NCBI RefSeq assembly: GCF_020539485.1 | Contig: NZ_JACDXU010000003.1 | Coordinates: forward strand, 62,001 to 126,000 | Length of the DNA: 64,000 nucleotides | Direction: 5' to 3' | DNA from: Fulverythrobacter ferritrahens | GTDB lineage: Bacteria > Pseudomonadota > Alphaproteobacteria > Sphingomonadales > Sphingomonadaceae | Shown here: positions 36,772 through 47,163 of the stretch, in pieces | How positions within the stretch are numbered: the stretch's first letter is position 1 | Layout of the letters: the number at the start of each line of letters is the position of its first letter | Program-made: the position numbers and the translations under genes | The notes under the pieces: model-generated | The model's database searches: none | Seen by the model: only the letters and a program-made list of their open reading frames with translations | Told to the model about the DNA's origin: nothing

Positions 36772-37356
36772 TCACAAATCGTCCGCCTTCATGGCGAAGA
36801 TCGGGCGGTGCGGCTGATAGGCGGCCATGGCTTCCAGCAGATCGGGCATACATTCCCGCGCGATCAGGATGCCCTGATGGGCTGGCCGGATGAAGCCGGT
36901 TTCCGCCATATGGCGATTGAAGGCGATCAGATGGTCGTAATAGCCGAAGGCATTGAGCAGCCCCACCGGCTTGGTGTGATAGCCCAGCTGTGCCCAGCTG
37001 ACCGCTTCCCACAATTCGTCCATCGTGCCCACGCCGCCGGGGATGGTGACGAAGCCATCCGACAGATCGGTGAAGGCCTTCTTGCGCTCATGCATGCCGG
37101 AGACGACATGCAGCTCGGTGCAGTCCGTATTGGCGATTTCGCTGGTGGAAAGCGCATCGGGGATCACGCCGATCACTTCGCCGCCCGCCTCCAGCGCGCC
37201 ATTGGCCACAGCGCCCATCAGGCCCAACCTGCCGCCGCCATAGACGACGCCGATGCCGCGCTCGGCCAGAGCGGCGCCAACCTCATGCGCGAGTTGCAGA
37301 TAACGGGGATCGGCGGGTGAGGCAGACCCGCAATAGACGGCAAGGCGGCGGATCAT
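36772..37356 (-). CDS. LOG-family cytokinin riboside 5'-monophosphate phosphoribohydrolase-like protein
   Basis: 194 aa. The LOG signature PGGVGTMDELWE and the upstream GMHERK block, with the catalytic Arg and Glu, are both visible; the N-terminus has VYCGSASPADPRY. Bacterial LOG proteins split nucleoside 5'-monophosphates to a base and ribose 5-phosphate. The gene overlaps the preceding secreted-protein gene by 4 bases and sits inside the carotenoid operon, for which its role is unclear. Confidence 0.9.
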   Translation of the reverse strand: MIRRLAVYCGSASPADPRYLQLAHEVGAALAERGIGVVYGGGRLGLMGAVANGALEAGGEVIGVIPDALSTSEIANTDCTELHVVSGMHERKKAFTDLSDGFVTIPGGVGTMDELWEAVSWAQLGYHTKPVGLLNAFGYYDHLIAFNRHMAETGFIRPAHQGILIARECMPDLLEAMAAYQPHRPIFAMKADDL

Positions 37357-37781
37357 TCGCCCGTTTCGCCTCCAGCCGCTTCACCTTCTCCAGCGTTGGG
37401 CAGGGGAATTTCCCGCCCGCACAGCGCCTTGTAATAGATCGCTTCCGAGCTGCCGTAGTTCACCGGGCGGAAATCCGCGCCGGGTGAGGGGGTGGACGAT
37501 ATTACCTTGCCTTCCTGCAGCAGCTGGATGCCGCGGATCTTGGCCGCCTGTCCCGCGCAATCCATGGCGACGTCGGTCTGCATCATGCCATTGGGCAATT
37601 GCTTGCGGAAGGAGGCGAGCACTACCTGGGCCGTGCCATCCTGAGCTTCGCTCATGCTCTGCCTGTCCAGTTCCACGGCGATGTCGCCCGGCAGGCGGTC
37701 CACTTCTTCCCAGCTTTCGGCGCTGAGCGCGGCGGGAAGGGCGAACAGGGCGATTGCGCAAAGGGCGGAAAGCGGCTTCAT
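37353..37781 (-). CDS. Secreted protein of unknown function in the carotenoid operon
   Basis: 142 aa. Signal peptide MKPLSALCAIALFALPAALS with likely cleavage before AESWEE. The mature chain has a single compact domain with two cysteines (MDCAGQAAKI and KALCGREIP), similar in layout to small periplasmic adhesin-E-like proteins. It overlaps crtI and the LOG gene by 4 bases each, so it is translated as part of the crt operon. No recognised family. Confidence 0.75.
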   Translation of the reverse strand: MKPLSALCAIALFALPAALSAESWEEVDRLPGDIAVELDRQSMSEAQDGTAQVVLASFRKQLPNGMMQTDVAMDCAGQAAKIRGIQLLQEGKVISSTPSPGADFRPVNYGSSEAIYYKALCGREIPLPNAGEGEAAGGETGE

Positions 37782-39286
37782 TCCTTCATGTCCTCCAGCA
37801 TCAGCTTGGCAGTGGCCTTGGCGCTGCCGACCACGCCGGGAATCCCGGCGCCGGGGTGGGTTCCTGCCCCTACCAGATACATGTTCCGGATTACATCGTC
37901 GCGATTATGGCCGCGGAACCATGCGCTCTGCGTAAGGATCGGCTCCAGGCTGAAGGCGCTGCCGACATGGGCGTTGAGGTCCAGCGCGAAATCGCGCGGC
38001 GCGTAATGGAACTTGGTGACGATCCGGTCATGCAGATCGGGGATCAGCCGCCGGGCGACTTCATCCAGAATGCGCTTTTCCAGCACCGGTCCGACCTGTT
38101 CCCAGTCGATCGGCAGCTTGCCCATATTGGCCACCGGGACCAGCGCATAGAAAGTGCTCTTGCCTTCCGGCGCCATGGAGGGATCGGTCACGGTCGGATG
38201 GTGGAGATAGATCGAGAAATCGGCGGGCAGCACGCCGTGTTCGTAAATATCCTCCAGCAGGCCCTTATAGCGCGGGCCGAACAGGATCATGTGGTGGGGG
38301 ATGCCCGGCCAGGTGCCCTCGATCCCGAAATGGACGACGAACAGGCTGGGGGAAAAGCGCTTGCGCGACAGGGATTTCGCCTCGTCCCGCCCGCGCTTGG
38401 TGCCGCCCAGCAGGTCGCGATAAGTATGCATGATGTCGGCATTGCTGGCCACCGCGTGGAAGCGTTCCTTCCAGCCGCTCACCGTTTCCACTTCGCTGGC
38501 CACGGTGCCCACGGTGTGGATCGCCTTTACCGGATCGTGCAGGCGGATCGTGCCGCCCAGCCGCTCGAAATGGCGGACCATGGCAGCGATCAGCCGGTTG
38601 GTACCGCCGCGGGCCCACCACACACCGCCATCCTTTTCCAGCTTGTGGATCAGGGCATAGATGCTGCTGGTGGTCATTGGATTACCGCCGACCAGCAGAG
38701 TGTGGAAGCTGAACGCCTCGCGCAGTTTCTCCGACTGGATATATTTGGAGACGATCGAATAGACCGAGCGCCACGCCTGGTACTTGGCCAGCGCCGGGGC
38801 GGCCTTGATCATGGAGGCGAAGTCCAGGAAGGGCACATGGCCCAGCTTCACATAGCCTTCGTGCCACACGCCTTCGGAATAGCGCAGGAAATCCTCATAA
38901 CCGGCGATGTCCGCAGGCGAGATGCGGGCGATTTCCGCCTGCAGCGCAGTCTCGTCATTGGAATAGTCGAAATTCGTGCCGTCGGGCCAGTTGAGCCGGT
39001 AGAACGGCATGACCGGCATCAGCTCGATATCGTCATCCATTTCATGGCCGGACAGCGCCCATAATTCGCGCAGGCAGGTCGGATCGGTGATGACGGTGGG
39101 GCCGGCATCGAAAGTGAACCCCTCGCGCTCCCAGAAATAGGCCCGGCCGCCCGGCTTGTCGCGCGCTTCGACAACAGTGGTGGCAATGCCCGCCGATTGC
39201 AGGCGGATCGCCAGTGCCAGCCCGCCAAAGCCCGCGCCGATGACGCAGGCCCGCTTGCCGGGATAGGGAACGAGATCGGGGGTCAT
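37778..39286 (-). CDS. crtI: Phytoene desaturase
   Basis: 502 aa. FAD site CVIGAGFGGLALAIRLQSAG, then KPGGRAYFWEREGFTFDAGP, and the C-terminal bacterial desaturase block YLVGAGTHPGAGIPGV. It desaturates phytoene to lycopene at the membrane. ATG at 39286 overlaps the crtY stop; the longer frame upstream lies within crtY. Normal length. Confidence 0.95.
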   Translation of the reverse strand: MTPDLVPYPGKRACVIGAGFGGLALAIRLQSAGIATTVVEARDKPGGRAYFWEREGFTFDAGPTVITDPTCLRELWALSGHEMDDDIELMPVMPFYRLNWPDGTNFDYSNDETALQAEIARISPADIAGYEDFLRYSEGVWHEGYVKLGHVPFLDFASMIKAAPALAKYQAWRSVYSIVSKYIQSEKLREAFSFHTLLVGGNPMTTSSIYALIHKLEKDGGVWWARGGTNRLIAAMVRHFERLGGTIRLHDPVKAIHTVGTVASEVETVSGWKERFHAVASNADIMHTYRDLLGGTKRGRDEAKSLSRKRFSPSLFVVHFGIEGTWPGIPHHMILFGPRYKGLLEDIYEHGVLPADFSIYLHHPTVTDPSMAPEGKSTFYALVPVANMGKLPIDWEQVGPVLEKRILDEVARRLIPDLHDRIVTKFHYAPRDFALDLNAHVGSAFSLEPILTQSAWFRGHNRDDVIRNMYLVGAGTHPGAGIPGVVGSAKATAKLMLEDMKE

Positions 39287-40485
39287 ACGGCTTCCTGCCC
39301 GTTCATCGGTGTGCCTTTCTGCAGCAATGCGCCCAGCGCGCGAGTGACGGGCACCGGCGGTTTGCCCATGAGGATGCGCGCCTTGTCGAGCGGTGTCGAG
39401 CGCGCGGCGTAGAATCTCTCGATCAGGCCCTGTGGCAGGCGATAGAAGTGCTCGAAGATGCGCCAGCGCCGTGCCGGATCGGCGGCGCCGAACAGCATCT
39501 TGCCCAGCAGCCGGTAAAAGCCGGTATCGCGCCAATGCTGCTGCGCGCGCGCTTCCAGCATGGCCGCCATCCGGTCTGCCGGAAGGTCCGCCTCCCGCGC
39601 GATGGCCAGCGCCGTCTCCACCGCGAAGGGCATGGTGTAGGAAGTAAGCGGATGGGTGAAGCCGGCCAGCGCACCTGCGCGGGCCACGCCTTCCACGCGC
39701 CGTTCAGCCTGATAGGCTGCAAAGTCTCCGCCCGTGATCACCGGCAATACGCCTGTTTCGGAGCCGAGCAGTTCTCCGGCCCATCCGTGGCTTGCGCAAT
39801 AGGCCTCGATCCGCCGGGTGAGCAGGTCACGGTCCAGCACAGGGCTGTCGGCATAATAGGTATCTTCGATGAACAGCTCATCGGGGGAAAGCGGCAGGAC
39901 ATAGACGAAGCGATAGGCGCCCGGATCGGCAATGCCCACCTGTTCGATGGTGACATCCATGATGATCGGCCGCTCCACTCCATGGGGAGTGCTGGTGCGC
40001 AGATGATGGCCCAGGAATACCTGCCAGCCACCACTCAGATGCGCCGATTTCGCCTGCCCCCGGCAATCGATCACCGCGCGCGCGCCGATCCGCTCGCCAT
40101 TGTCCAGAATGGTGCCGGCATGGTCCACCGTTACGGCTTCATGACCGGTCAGGATCGCGCCTTCAGGCAAGAGGCGGCGCAATTGCGCATCGAAATCGCC
40201 CGAGGCCAGCGAACGATAGGGCGAGGAGAGCGTGCGGCGATGGCCAGGAAATGCGACTTCATAGCCGCCATTCCACTCGGTCTTGGCGAAGGGAGCGAGC
40301 AGGTCGACGCCTTCAGGAGAAAGATCGCTTTCGAACCAGCTCCAGCGATGATTGCCACCCAGCACCGGCTGCGCCTCCACAACCGCCACCGACAGGTCGG
40401 GCCGGCCGCGTGCCAGCGCCGCGGCGATCATTCCGCCAGCAAGCCCGCCGCCCAGCAGGACAATATCGAATTGGCGCCCGTTCAT
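39283..40485 (-). CDS. crtY: Lycopene beta-cyclase
   Basis: 400 aa. N-terminal flavin site DIVLLGGGLAGGMIAAALA, LGGNHRWSWFESDL, and the cyclase motifs IEDTYYAD and FTHPLTSYTMPFAVETA. It forms the beta-ionone rings of beta-carotene. First crt gene of the series; a DUF2059 gene ends 55 bases upstream on the same strand. Its start lacks a strong ribosome site. Confidence 0.93.
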   Translation of the reverse strand: MNGRQFDIVLLGGGLAGGMIAAALARGRPDLSVAVVEAQPVLGGNHRWSWFESDLSPEGVDLLAPFAKTEWNGGYEVAFPGHRRTLSSPYRSLASGDFDAQLRRLLPEGAILTGHEAVTVDHAGTILDNGERIGARAVIDCRGQAKSAHLSGGWQVFLGHHLRTSTPHGVERPIIMDVTIEQVGIADPGAYRFVYVLPLSPDELFIEDTYYADSPVLDRDLLTRRIEAYCASHGWAGELLGSETGVLPVITGGDFAAYQAERRVEGVARAGALAGFTHPLTSYTMPFAVETALAIAREADLPADRMAAMLEARAQQHWRDTGFYRLLGKMLFGAADPARRWRIFEHFYRLPQGLIERFYAARSTPLDKARILMGKPPVPVTRALGALLQKGTPMNGQEAV

Positions 40486-40540
40486 GGGCAAAGGCTTTAG
40501 CCGATGAGCCGCCCCGCGCAATGCCTGCGGGTGTCTGTGC

Positions 40541-41317
40541 CTACTTCTCGGCGGGATTATCGAGATATTCCTGCAAGGCGGCGTCGATCGAGCTTTGCAG
40601 GCGAGCATCTTCCTCGGGCAGCATGGGGGAATTCTCCATCTCATGCCGCAAGGCGTTTATCTGCGGCTGGAGCTTATTGAGTTTCCCGAAAGCCGGTATG
40701 TCCGTGGCCAGCGCGTCAACAGCCTTCCGATCAGCGACGGAGAGCCCGAGATAGGCCTTGAAGGTGGCGCTTTTCACGTCGTTGGTGATCGTTTCGGCGG
40801 GAATGTCGGCCTTCGGATTTTCTATCGCGCTGCGCATGGTTCGGGCGCCGGTGTAATTGTTGCTCAATCCCGTCAGCAATTTGCGGCCGAGGTCGGAACG
40901 ATAGAAGGCAGAGAGTTGTTCGGCATCTTCCGCGCTCAGTTCTTCCTTGAAAAGCGCGATCATCCGGGGACGGTAGGTTTCCTTTACCCGCGCGGAATAG
41001 TCGGCCAGAACGGGGCGAAAGGCGGCGGCCATCCCGGCCATAAGTCCCGGCTTTTCGGCTTCCAGAAGTTCCAATTCCGGCACCAGCCGAAACATTTCCG
41101 CAATGATGGACTCGATCAGATTGTCGAGCACCCGTTCATTGTCGATCCCGCCCTGCATCGCATCATAGAGATCCCCGTGCGGATCGGCTGTGATCCGCTG
41201 CGCCGCAGCTTCCGGCAAGGGGGCAGGCGCCTCCGCCGCATGGAGCGGCCCGCCGGTGAGGGCGAGGGCGAGAGCAAGCGGAAGGGCGAGCGCGCGGACA
41301 CGCGTGGGAATCGTCAT
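40541..41317 (-). CDS. DUF2059-domain exported protein
   Basis: 258 aa from ATG at 41317. The signal peptide (RALALPLALALALTGGPLHA) is followed by an acidic helical protein. The DUF2059 signature is in the middle: FKEELSAEDAEQLSAFYRSD then LGRKLL. Function of the family is unknown; it is commonly periplasmic. The longer frame to 41518 is Arg/Ser-rich and looks untranslated. It may be co-transcribed with crtY. Confidence 0.78.
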   Translation of the reverse strand: MTIPTRVRALALPLALALALTGGPLHAAEAPAPLPEAAAQRITADPHGDLYDAMQGGIDNERVLDNLIESIIAEMFRLVPELELLEAEKPGLMAGMAAAFRPVLADYSARVKETYRPRMIALFKEELSAEDAEQLSAFYRSDLGRKLLTGLSNNYTGARTMRSAIENPKADIPAETITNDVKSATFKAYLGLSVADRKAVDALATDIPAFGKLNKLQPQINALRHEMENSPMLPEEDARLQSSIDAALQEYLDNPAEK

Positions 41318-41354
41318 GGGAAGCACGAGTGAAGCACCGGAATGATAAAGACAA

Positions 41355-41987
41355 TTGCGTATGCTTGCGGATGGACTGCATCGGGTGCAGTCAGCGCAAA
41401 TGCCATCGCTGCTACCCCATGGTCGCGCCCTGTTCGCCACTCTGGCCGTTCTGGCGCTGATCCTCGCGATCCTGCTGGCGATGCACCGCCCGATCATGTG
41501 CGAATGCGGCACGATCAAGCTGTGGCACGGTGTGGTTCAGTCTTCCGAGAACAGCCAGCATATCACGGATTGGTATTCGCCCAGCCATCTGATCCACGGC
41601 CTGCTGTTCTATTTCTTCGCGCATATATTGTGGTGGCGCTGGGGCCTGTTCGGCGGCTTGCCCGCGCGCTGGGCCCTGCCGATCGCAGTGGGTTTCGAAG
41701 GCTTCTGGGAAGTGCTGGAAAACACGCCCTTCATCATCAACCGCTATCGCGAAGTGACGGTCAGCTGGGGCTATGTGGGGGACAGCATCGTCAATTCCAT
41801 GTCCGATATCGGCTGGATGATCGTCGGTTTCCTGCTCGCTGGCCGCTTGCCGACCTGGGCCGGTATCGCCCTGGGCGTGGCACTGGAACTGTTCACCCTG
41901 GCGATGATCCGCGACAATCTTACGCTCAACGTCCTGATGCTGCTCTGGCCGATGGATGCGATAGTACAGTGGCAGGCCGCGGCCTAA
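41355..41987 (+). CDS. DUF2585 (UPF0314) membrane protein
   Basis: 210 aa. The family block CECGTIKLWHGVVQSSENSQ and TDWYSPSHLIHG follows the first transmembrane helix (about 27-42); about four further helices are seen, with GFEGFWEVLENTPFIINRYR between. Conserved in alphaproteobacteria, function unknown. An in-frame ATG at 41400 (MPSLLPHGR) is an alternative start. Divergent from the DUF2059 gene across 37 bases. Confidence 0.85.
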   Translation: MRMLADGLHRVQSAQMPSLLPHGRALFATLAVLALILAILLAMHRPIMCECGTIKLWHGVVQSSENSQHITDWYSPSHLIHGLLFYFFAHILWWRWGLFGGLPARWALPIAVGFEGFWEVLENTPFIINRYREVTVSWGYVGDSIVNSMSDIGWMIVGFLLAGRLPTWAGIALGVALELFTLAMIRDNLTLNVLMLLWPMDAIVQWQAAA

Positions 41988-42089
41988 GAGGCGAAAAACC
42001 GATAGCGGAAAACAGCAGGAACGCGGCGCTGGACAGCGCACTGGACCGGCCTTACTCATCTGCTCAAACACTCCATCGAGCGGAGGTGC

Positions 42090-42497
42090 ATGAGGATGCT
42101 GAACAGTTTCGATCCCACTGCGTGGAGCGCCGCGTTGCTGGGCTTGTTTGCCACTTTCGCCGCCATCGGCGCGCTGCGCCAGCCCGGCATCTGGCGCACC
42201 ATGATCGAGGAAATCGACAAGTCCCCCGCGCTGCAATTGCTCAGCGCTGCGGTGGAACTGACCTTCGGCGCGCTGATCTATCTGATGAACCCGTGGGATT
42301 CGGGGGACATCGTGACCTGCGTGATGAAGGGTATCGGCGGGCTGATGATGATCGAGGCGCTGGCCGTGGCCGGTTTCTCGGACCTCTATTTCCACCTTTG
42401 GCTCAAGAACCTAGCCGCCATGCACCGCGCGTGGGCGGTGGTGACCTTGCTTGCCGGGCTGACGCTGGCGGTGTCGGGCTTCATGCGGTTTACGTGA
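42090..42497 (+). CDS. Four-helix membrane protein of unknown function
   Basis: 135 aa with about four hydrophobic segments: AALLGLFATFAAIGAL, LLSAAVELTFGALIYL, GIGGLMMIEALAVAGF and AWAVVTLLAGLTLAVSGF. GGAGGTGC precedes the ATG by about four bases. It follows the DUF2585 gene by about 100 bases on the same strand. No family recognised. Confidence 0.7.
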   Translation: MRMLNSFDPTAWSAALLGLFATFAAIGALRQPGIWRTMIEEIDKSPALQLLSAAVELTFGALIYLMNPWDSGDIVTCVMKGIGGLMMIEALAVAGFSDLYFHLWLKNLAAMHRAWAVVTLLAGLTLAVSGFMRFT

Positions 42498-42627
42498 GGG
42501 GGCCTGGGCGGGGGCGTCAGCGGGCTTCCGCAATTCGTGGAGGGGCCTCAAAAGCTGACTGTCCGGACACGACAACTTTGCGGACATTGGAGGCCAACTA
42601 TAATCCACTCGCGAGAGGGAGGGGAGA

Positions 42628-42891
42628 ATGACGCTCATCGAGTTGATTGCCGAGGCGTCCGGATGGACCAATGATATTACGACAATTTATGTCGAGCAGC
42701 CATGGTCCTGTGAGGCAAACGCAATCCTTGTGTCTCCTGCACCGGACACCACAGACCCCGTGAAGCGGGATGGCAAGCACTACGAATATTTCCTTGAGAC
42801 GTTCATTGCTCGTGAGATCATCGAAGGCTTCATCGGGTCCGCCGAAGAGCAATGCCAACGGCTGATCAGCTACGCTCAAAACGACGCCTGA
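42628..42891 (+). CDS. Small accessory protein in a lower-GC islet
   Basis: 87 aa, acidic, with WTNDITTIYVEQPWSCEANA and a helical C-terminus. GGGAGGGGAG lies just upstream of ATG. The pattern (tyrosine/valine strand, PW, then ILV followed by a polar loop) resembles small DUF7716-type proteins, but this is only an impression. Base composition is visibly more A/T-rich than the neighbours and a dispersed repeat follows at 42968, so recent acquisition is likely. Confidence 0.6.
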   Translation: MTLIELIAEASGWTNDITTIYVEQPWSCEANAILVSPAPDTTDPVKRDGKHYEYFLETFIAREIIEGFIGSAEEQCQRLISYAQNDA

Positions 42892-42967
42892 CTTATGCCC
42901 GCTTCCCACTACCAAAGCACCTAAACCTGCCCTTCAGGAACCGACAACATTGCAGACGTTTGCACTA

Positions 42968-43060
42968 TCGTCATCCTGAACTTGTTTCAGGACCCATTTG
43001 ACCAAATTGAGCGGCAGTCCGTGGGGAGAAATGGATGCTGAAACAAGTTCAGCATGACGA
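42968..43060. repeat. Dispersed inverted repeat
   Basis: Two 32-base arms are nearly complementary: the left begins TCGTCATCCTGAACTTGTTT and the right ends AACAAGTTCAGCATGACGA, separated by about 30 bases. It occupies the centre of the 274-base gap between the islet gene and the DUF6152 gene; nothing else is seen there. Confidence 0.85.
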
Positions 43061-43165
43061 GTCAGGATGGTCCGTTTCCCCCAACATTCCTGCCATTCCC
43101 CTCGCTATAGGGCTCTGCTGAAAGCGGACGATTATCCGCCCAGGAATCTGCGCTCCGCCCTAAGG

Positions 43166-43543
43166 TCAGAGCGTCTTCTCCCGCTGCGGATAGACGTCAT
43201 AGGTCTTGCCGCGCACCGTGATCGTCTCGCCCTTGAAGGCGCGCAGCTTGCCGTCGCGGGCGCGGTGGCCGGTGACGATGGCCGTATCACCCGTCTTCGC
43301 CGCATCCGGGCCGAAGCCCGATCCCTGCGCCACGATGGGCGGGGAAAGGTCCACTTCCCATAATCCGTCATCGGTGCGCAACTGCAGGTGCATATGCGGA
43401 TTGCCGAAGCTGATCGACTGGATGGTGCCGGAAAGGCGGCTCTCCTTGTCCTCAGTCCAGCCCCAGCCATGATGGGCCGCGGCTGCGGCGGGCAGGGCCA
43501 GCGCCGCAGCTGCGGCGAGGGCGTGCCTTGTGGAAACGCTCAT
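43166..43543 (-). CDS. DUF6152-type exported protein
   Basis: 125 aa from ATG at 43543, with GAGGAG eight bases upstream. Signal peptide ends at AAAAAHHGWGW; the mature start with paired histidines and WTEDKESRLSGTIQSI is typical of this small beta-rich periplasmic family, as is FGNPHMHLQL. Histidines suggest a metal-binding role, unproven. Divergent from the thiC riboswitch. Confidence 0.75.
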   Translation of the reverse strand: MSVSTRHALAAAAALALPAAAAAHHGWGWTEDKESRLSGTIQSISFGNPHMHLQLRTDDGLWEVDLSPPIVAQGSGFGPDAAKTGDTAIVTGHRARDGKLRAFKGETITVRGKTYDVYPQREKTL

Positions 43544-43659
43544 GGGCGTATCTCCTCTTTCACATCTCCCGTGAAACGAAAGATAGCACGCCGCGCGCTG
43601 CCTGTCGCGATCCGGCATGGCCCCGCTTGCCGCCGCGCGCGCAAGGCCCTAGAACCCCG

Positions 43660-43775
43660 ACTCATCCCCGGGGAGCCATGCCGGACCGCTTGCGGACCAT
43701 TGGCTGAGAGGTGGGCGTTGCGCCCCACGACCCGTCGAACCTGAACCCGTTAACACGGGCGGAGGGAGTGGAGGG
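43660..43775 (+). promoter_or_regulatory. TPP riboswitch (THI element) upstream of thiC
   Basis: Conserved aptamer blocks are in order: CCGGGGAGCC, then GGCTGAGAGGTGGG, ACCCGTCGAACCTGAACCCG, TTAACACGGGC and GGAGGGAG. The outer stem pairs ACTC near 43660 with GAGT near 43767. About 60 bases of expression platform separate it from the thiC ATG, containing the GGAGAGA ribosome site. High TPP should repress thiC. Confidence 0.93.
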
Positions 43776-43832
43776 CGTCCAGCCTGATGACAAGGCCCGC
43801 CATCCGCTCTTCCGCTCGGCTGGAGAGACTGA

Positions 43833-45692
<1,860 letters not shown>

Positions 45693-45712
45693 CAGGGCAA
45701 AAGGCCCGCCCT

Positions 45713-45781
45713 CCTGTTTCCCTTCGATCGAGGGGAAACAGGAAAACCGGTTGCGCACTGGCAGGGCCCGGTGCGCAACCG
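45713..45781 (+). terminator. Two hairpins downstream of thiC
   Basis: First stem CCTGTTTCCC (45713-45722) with GGGAAACAGG (45733-45742). Second stem CGGTTGCGCAC (45748-45758) with GTGCGCAACCG (45771-45781). Both are perfect. They lack a clear T-run on the plus strand, so they may stabilise the message end or end it with Rho. Confidence 0.6.
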
Positions 45782-45936
45782 CTTCCCCGCCAACGCGATT
45801 GGCCCCGCGACCTTGGCGGAGGGTGAGCGAAAACTGCCGTATTTCAACCGGCATTGAGCCACTATGGAGTTTTTACCTTCTGTCCGGCCAGGCCAGTGCT
45901 TGCTAGCTTCCGCTCCGCGACAGGGGGGAAGTATTC

Positions 45937-46854
45937 ATGAAAATCGGTTTTCGCGCCGTGCTGGCATTGGCAGCTGTCTGTGCCGCACAGCCGGCATATT
46001 CGCAGGGTTTCAGCGGGGCGCTGATGGCGGGATTGCCCGATGTCCTGGGCCAGGCGATCGGCCGTTCCATGAACGGTTATATGCGGTGCGACCTATTCGT
46101 CGATAAGGAAGAGCAGTTCGAGGCTCATGCACCCGGCACGCAGCTGATGAGCGACTATTTTGCGGCAGCCTCTGCGGGCAAGCCCCGCAGCACCTTGTTC
46201 AAGCTGACCAGGAAGACCCGTTGGACATCTGGAGATTCCGTGGCGGATCAGACAAATCTCGATCGCCAGATTGATCCGCTTGCTGTCGCGGGCAACACGC
46301 TCGAACCGCTGCCCCTGCGGTTCTATCGGGCGGGCACCTTCACCACTGCCCATGGGCAGTGGGCAGTACACGCCCCGGATGGCAGTATCGCCGGAGTCTA
46401 TGACGGCGTCTTCGAGCGGGAAGGCAAGATCTGGAAGTTCCGGACGCTCACACTGCTAGGGCCTGATGACGAGATTGTGCCGGCCAACCCCTATTGCCAG
46501 AAGCCCGGCGACGCGGACGAATTTGAAGTCGATGCGGCCAGGACGGGGGTCGAGAGGACGGAAAAGCAACTGGCGAAGCGCAAGGCGAAATTCATTGCTG
46601 CGGACGAACGGGCCCGCGCGGTTGAAGTAAGGACCGCTGGAAAAAAGGGGAGCGCAAATGCCGCCGCCGCGAGTCTGCGCGCCACTGCCGAGGCTGCGGC
46701 GAAGAAGGTCGCCGAAAGCGAGAAGGATCTTGCCGAACTTCGGGAATCCCTGGCCAAAGCTGAAACCAGGCGGGCGGAATATCGCGCGCTCATCGGGCCG
46801 GCGCGCAATGCCGAAAACTTCCGTGAGACTTACGACACGACGGTGAAGGACTGA
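45937..46854 (+). CDS. Exported coiled-coil protein of unknown function
   Basis: 305 aa. The signal peptide (AVLALAAVCAAQPAYSQ) is cleaved before GFSGALMA. A folded domain spans about 30-185 and resembles a nuclear-transport-factor-2-like or lipocalin layout only loosely. Residues about 195-290 are an Ala/Lys/Glu-rich coiled coil (EKQLAKRKAKF, AKKVAESEKDLAELRESLAK). Likely periplasmic. No family recognised. Confidence 0.65.
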   Translation: MKIGFRAVLALAAVCAAQPAYSQGFSGALMAGLPDVLGQAIGRSMNGYMRCDLFVDKEEQFEAHAPGTQLMSDYFAAASAGKPRSTLFKLTRKTRWTSGDSVADQTNLDRQIDPLAVAGNTLEPLPLRFYRAGTFTTAHGQWAVHAPDGSIAGVYDGVFEREGKIWKFRTLTLLGPDDEIVPANPYCQKPGDADEFEVDAARTGVERTEKQLAKRKAKFIAADERARAVEVRTAGKKGSANAAAASLRATAEAAAKKVAESEKDLAELRESLAKAETRRAEYRALIGPARNAENFRETYDTTVKD

Positions 46855-46891
46855 GCGAAGCCGCGACGTGCAGGGGGAAGGAAAGCAGCCT

Positions 46892-46912
46892 TATCCCGGA
46901 ACAGGTCCGGGA
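46892..46912. repeat. REP-type hairpin
   Basis: ATCCCGGA-ACAGG-TCCGGGAT followed by GACTGA, a dispersed repeat in the 309-base gap between 46855 and 47163. The rest of that gap shows no ORF or recognisable site apart from an A/T-rich stretch just before the next gene. Confidence 0.75.
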
Positions 46913-47163
46913 TGACTGATAGCGGGTTCGCCCCGCCACAGGTCGAGACAGCCGTTCGCGTCCCTCATCAGCGCTTCCTCCTTTCCCTTTCGCGCCCGGT
47001 TGGATCGCGGAAAGGTCGCGGCGCCTGCTCGCAGCCCGCGCTGCGCGCTGAGGCGTGGCACAAGTTGGACAGGCCGCCGGGAAAAGCCTTTTCCCGCCTT
47101 GATACGCGGCCTGCTTGTGTCAACCTGTTGATATAGAAAAGGATCATTCGATCAAAGGGGGCC

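Noticed and set aside
42968-43060. Insertion-sequence terminal repeats
   Set aside because: The arms enclose only about 30 bases with no transposase; the element matches a dispersed hairpin repeat.
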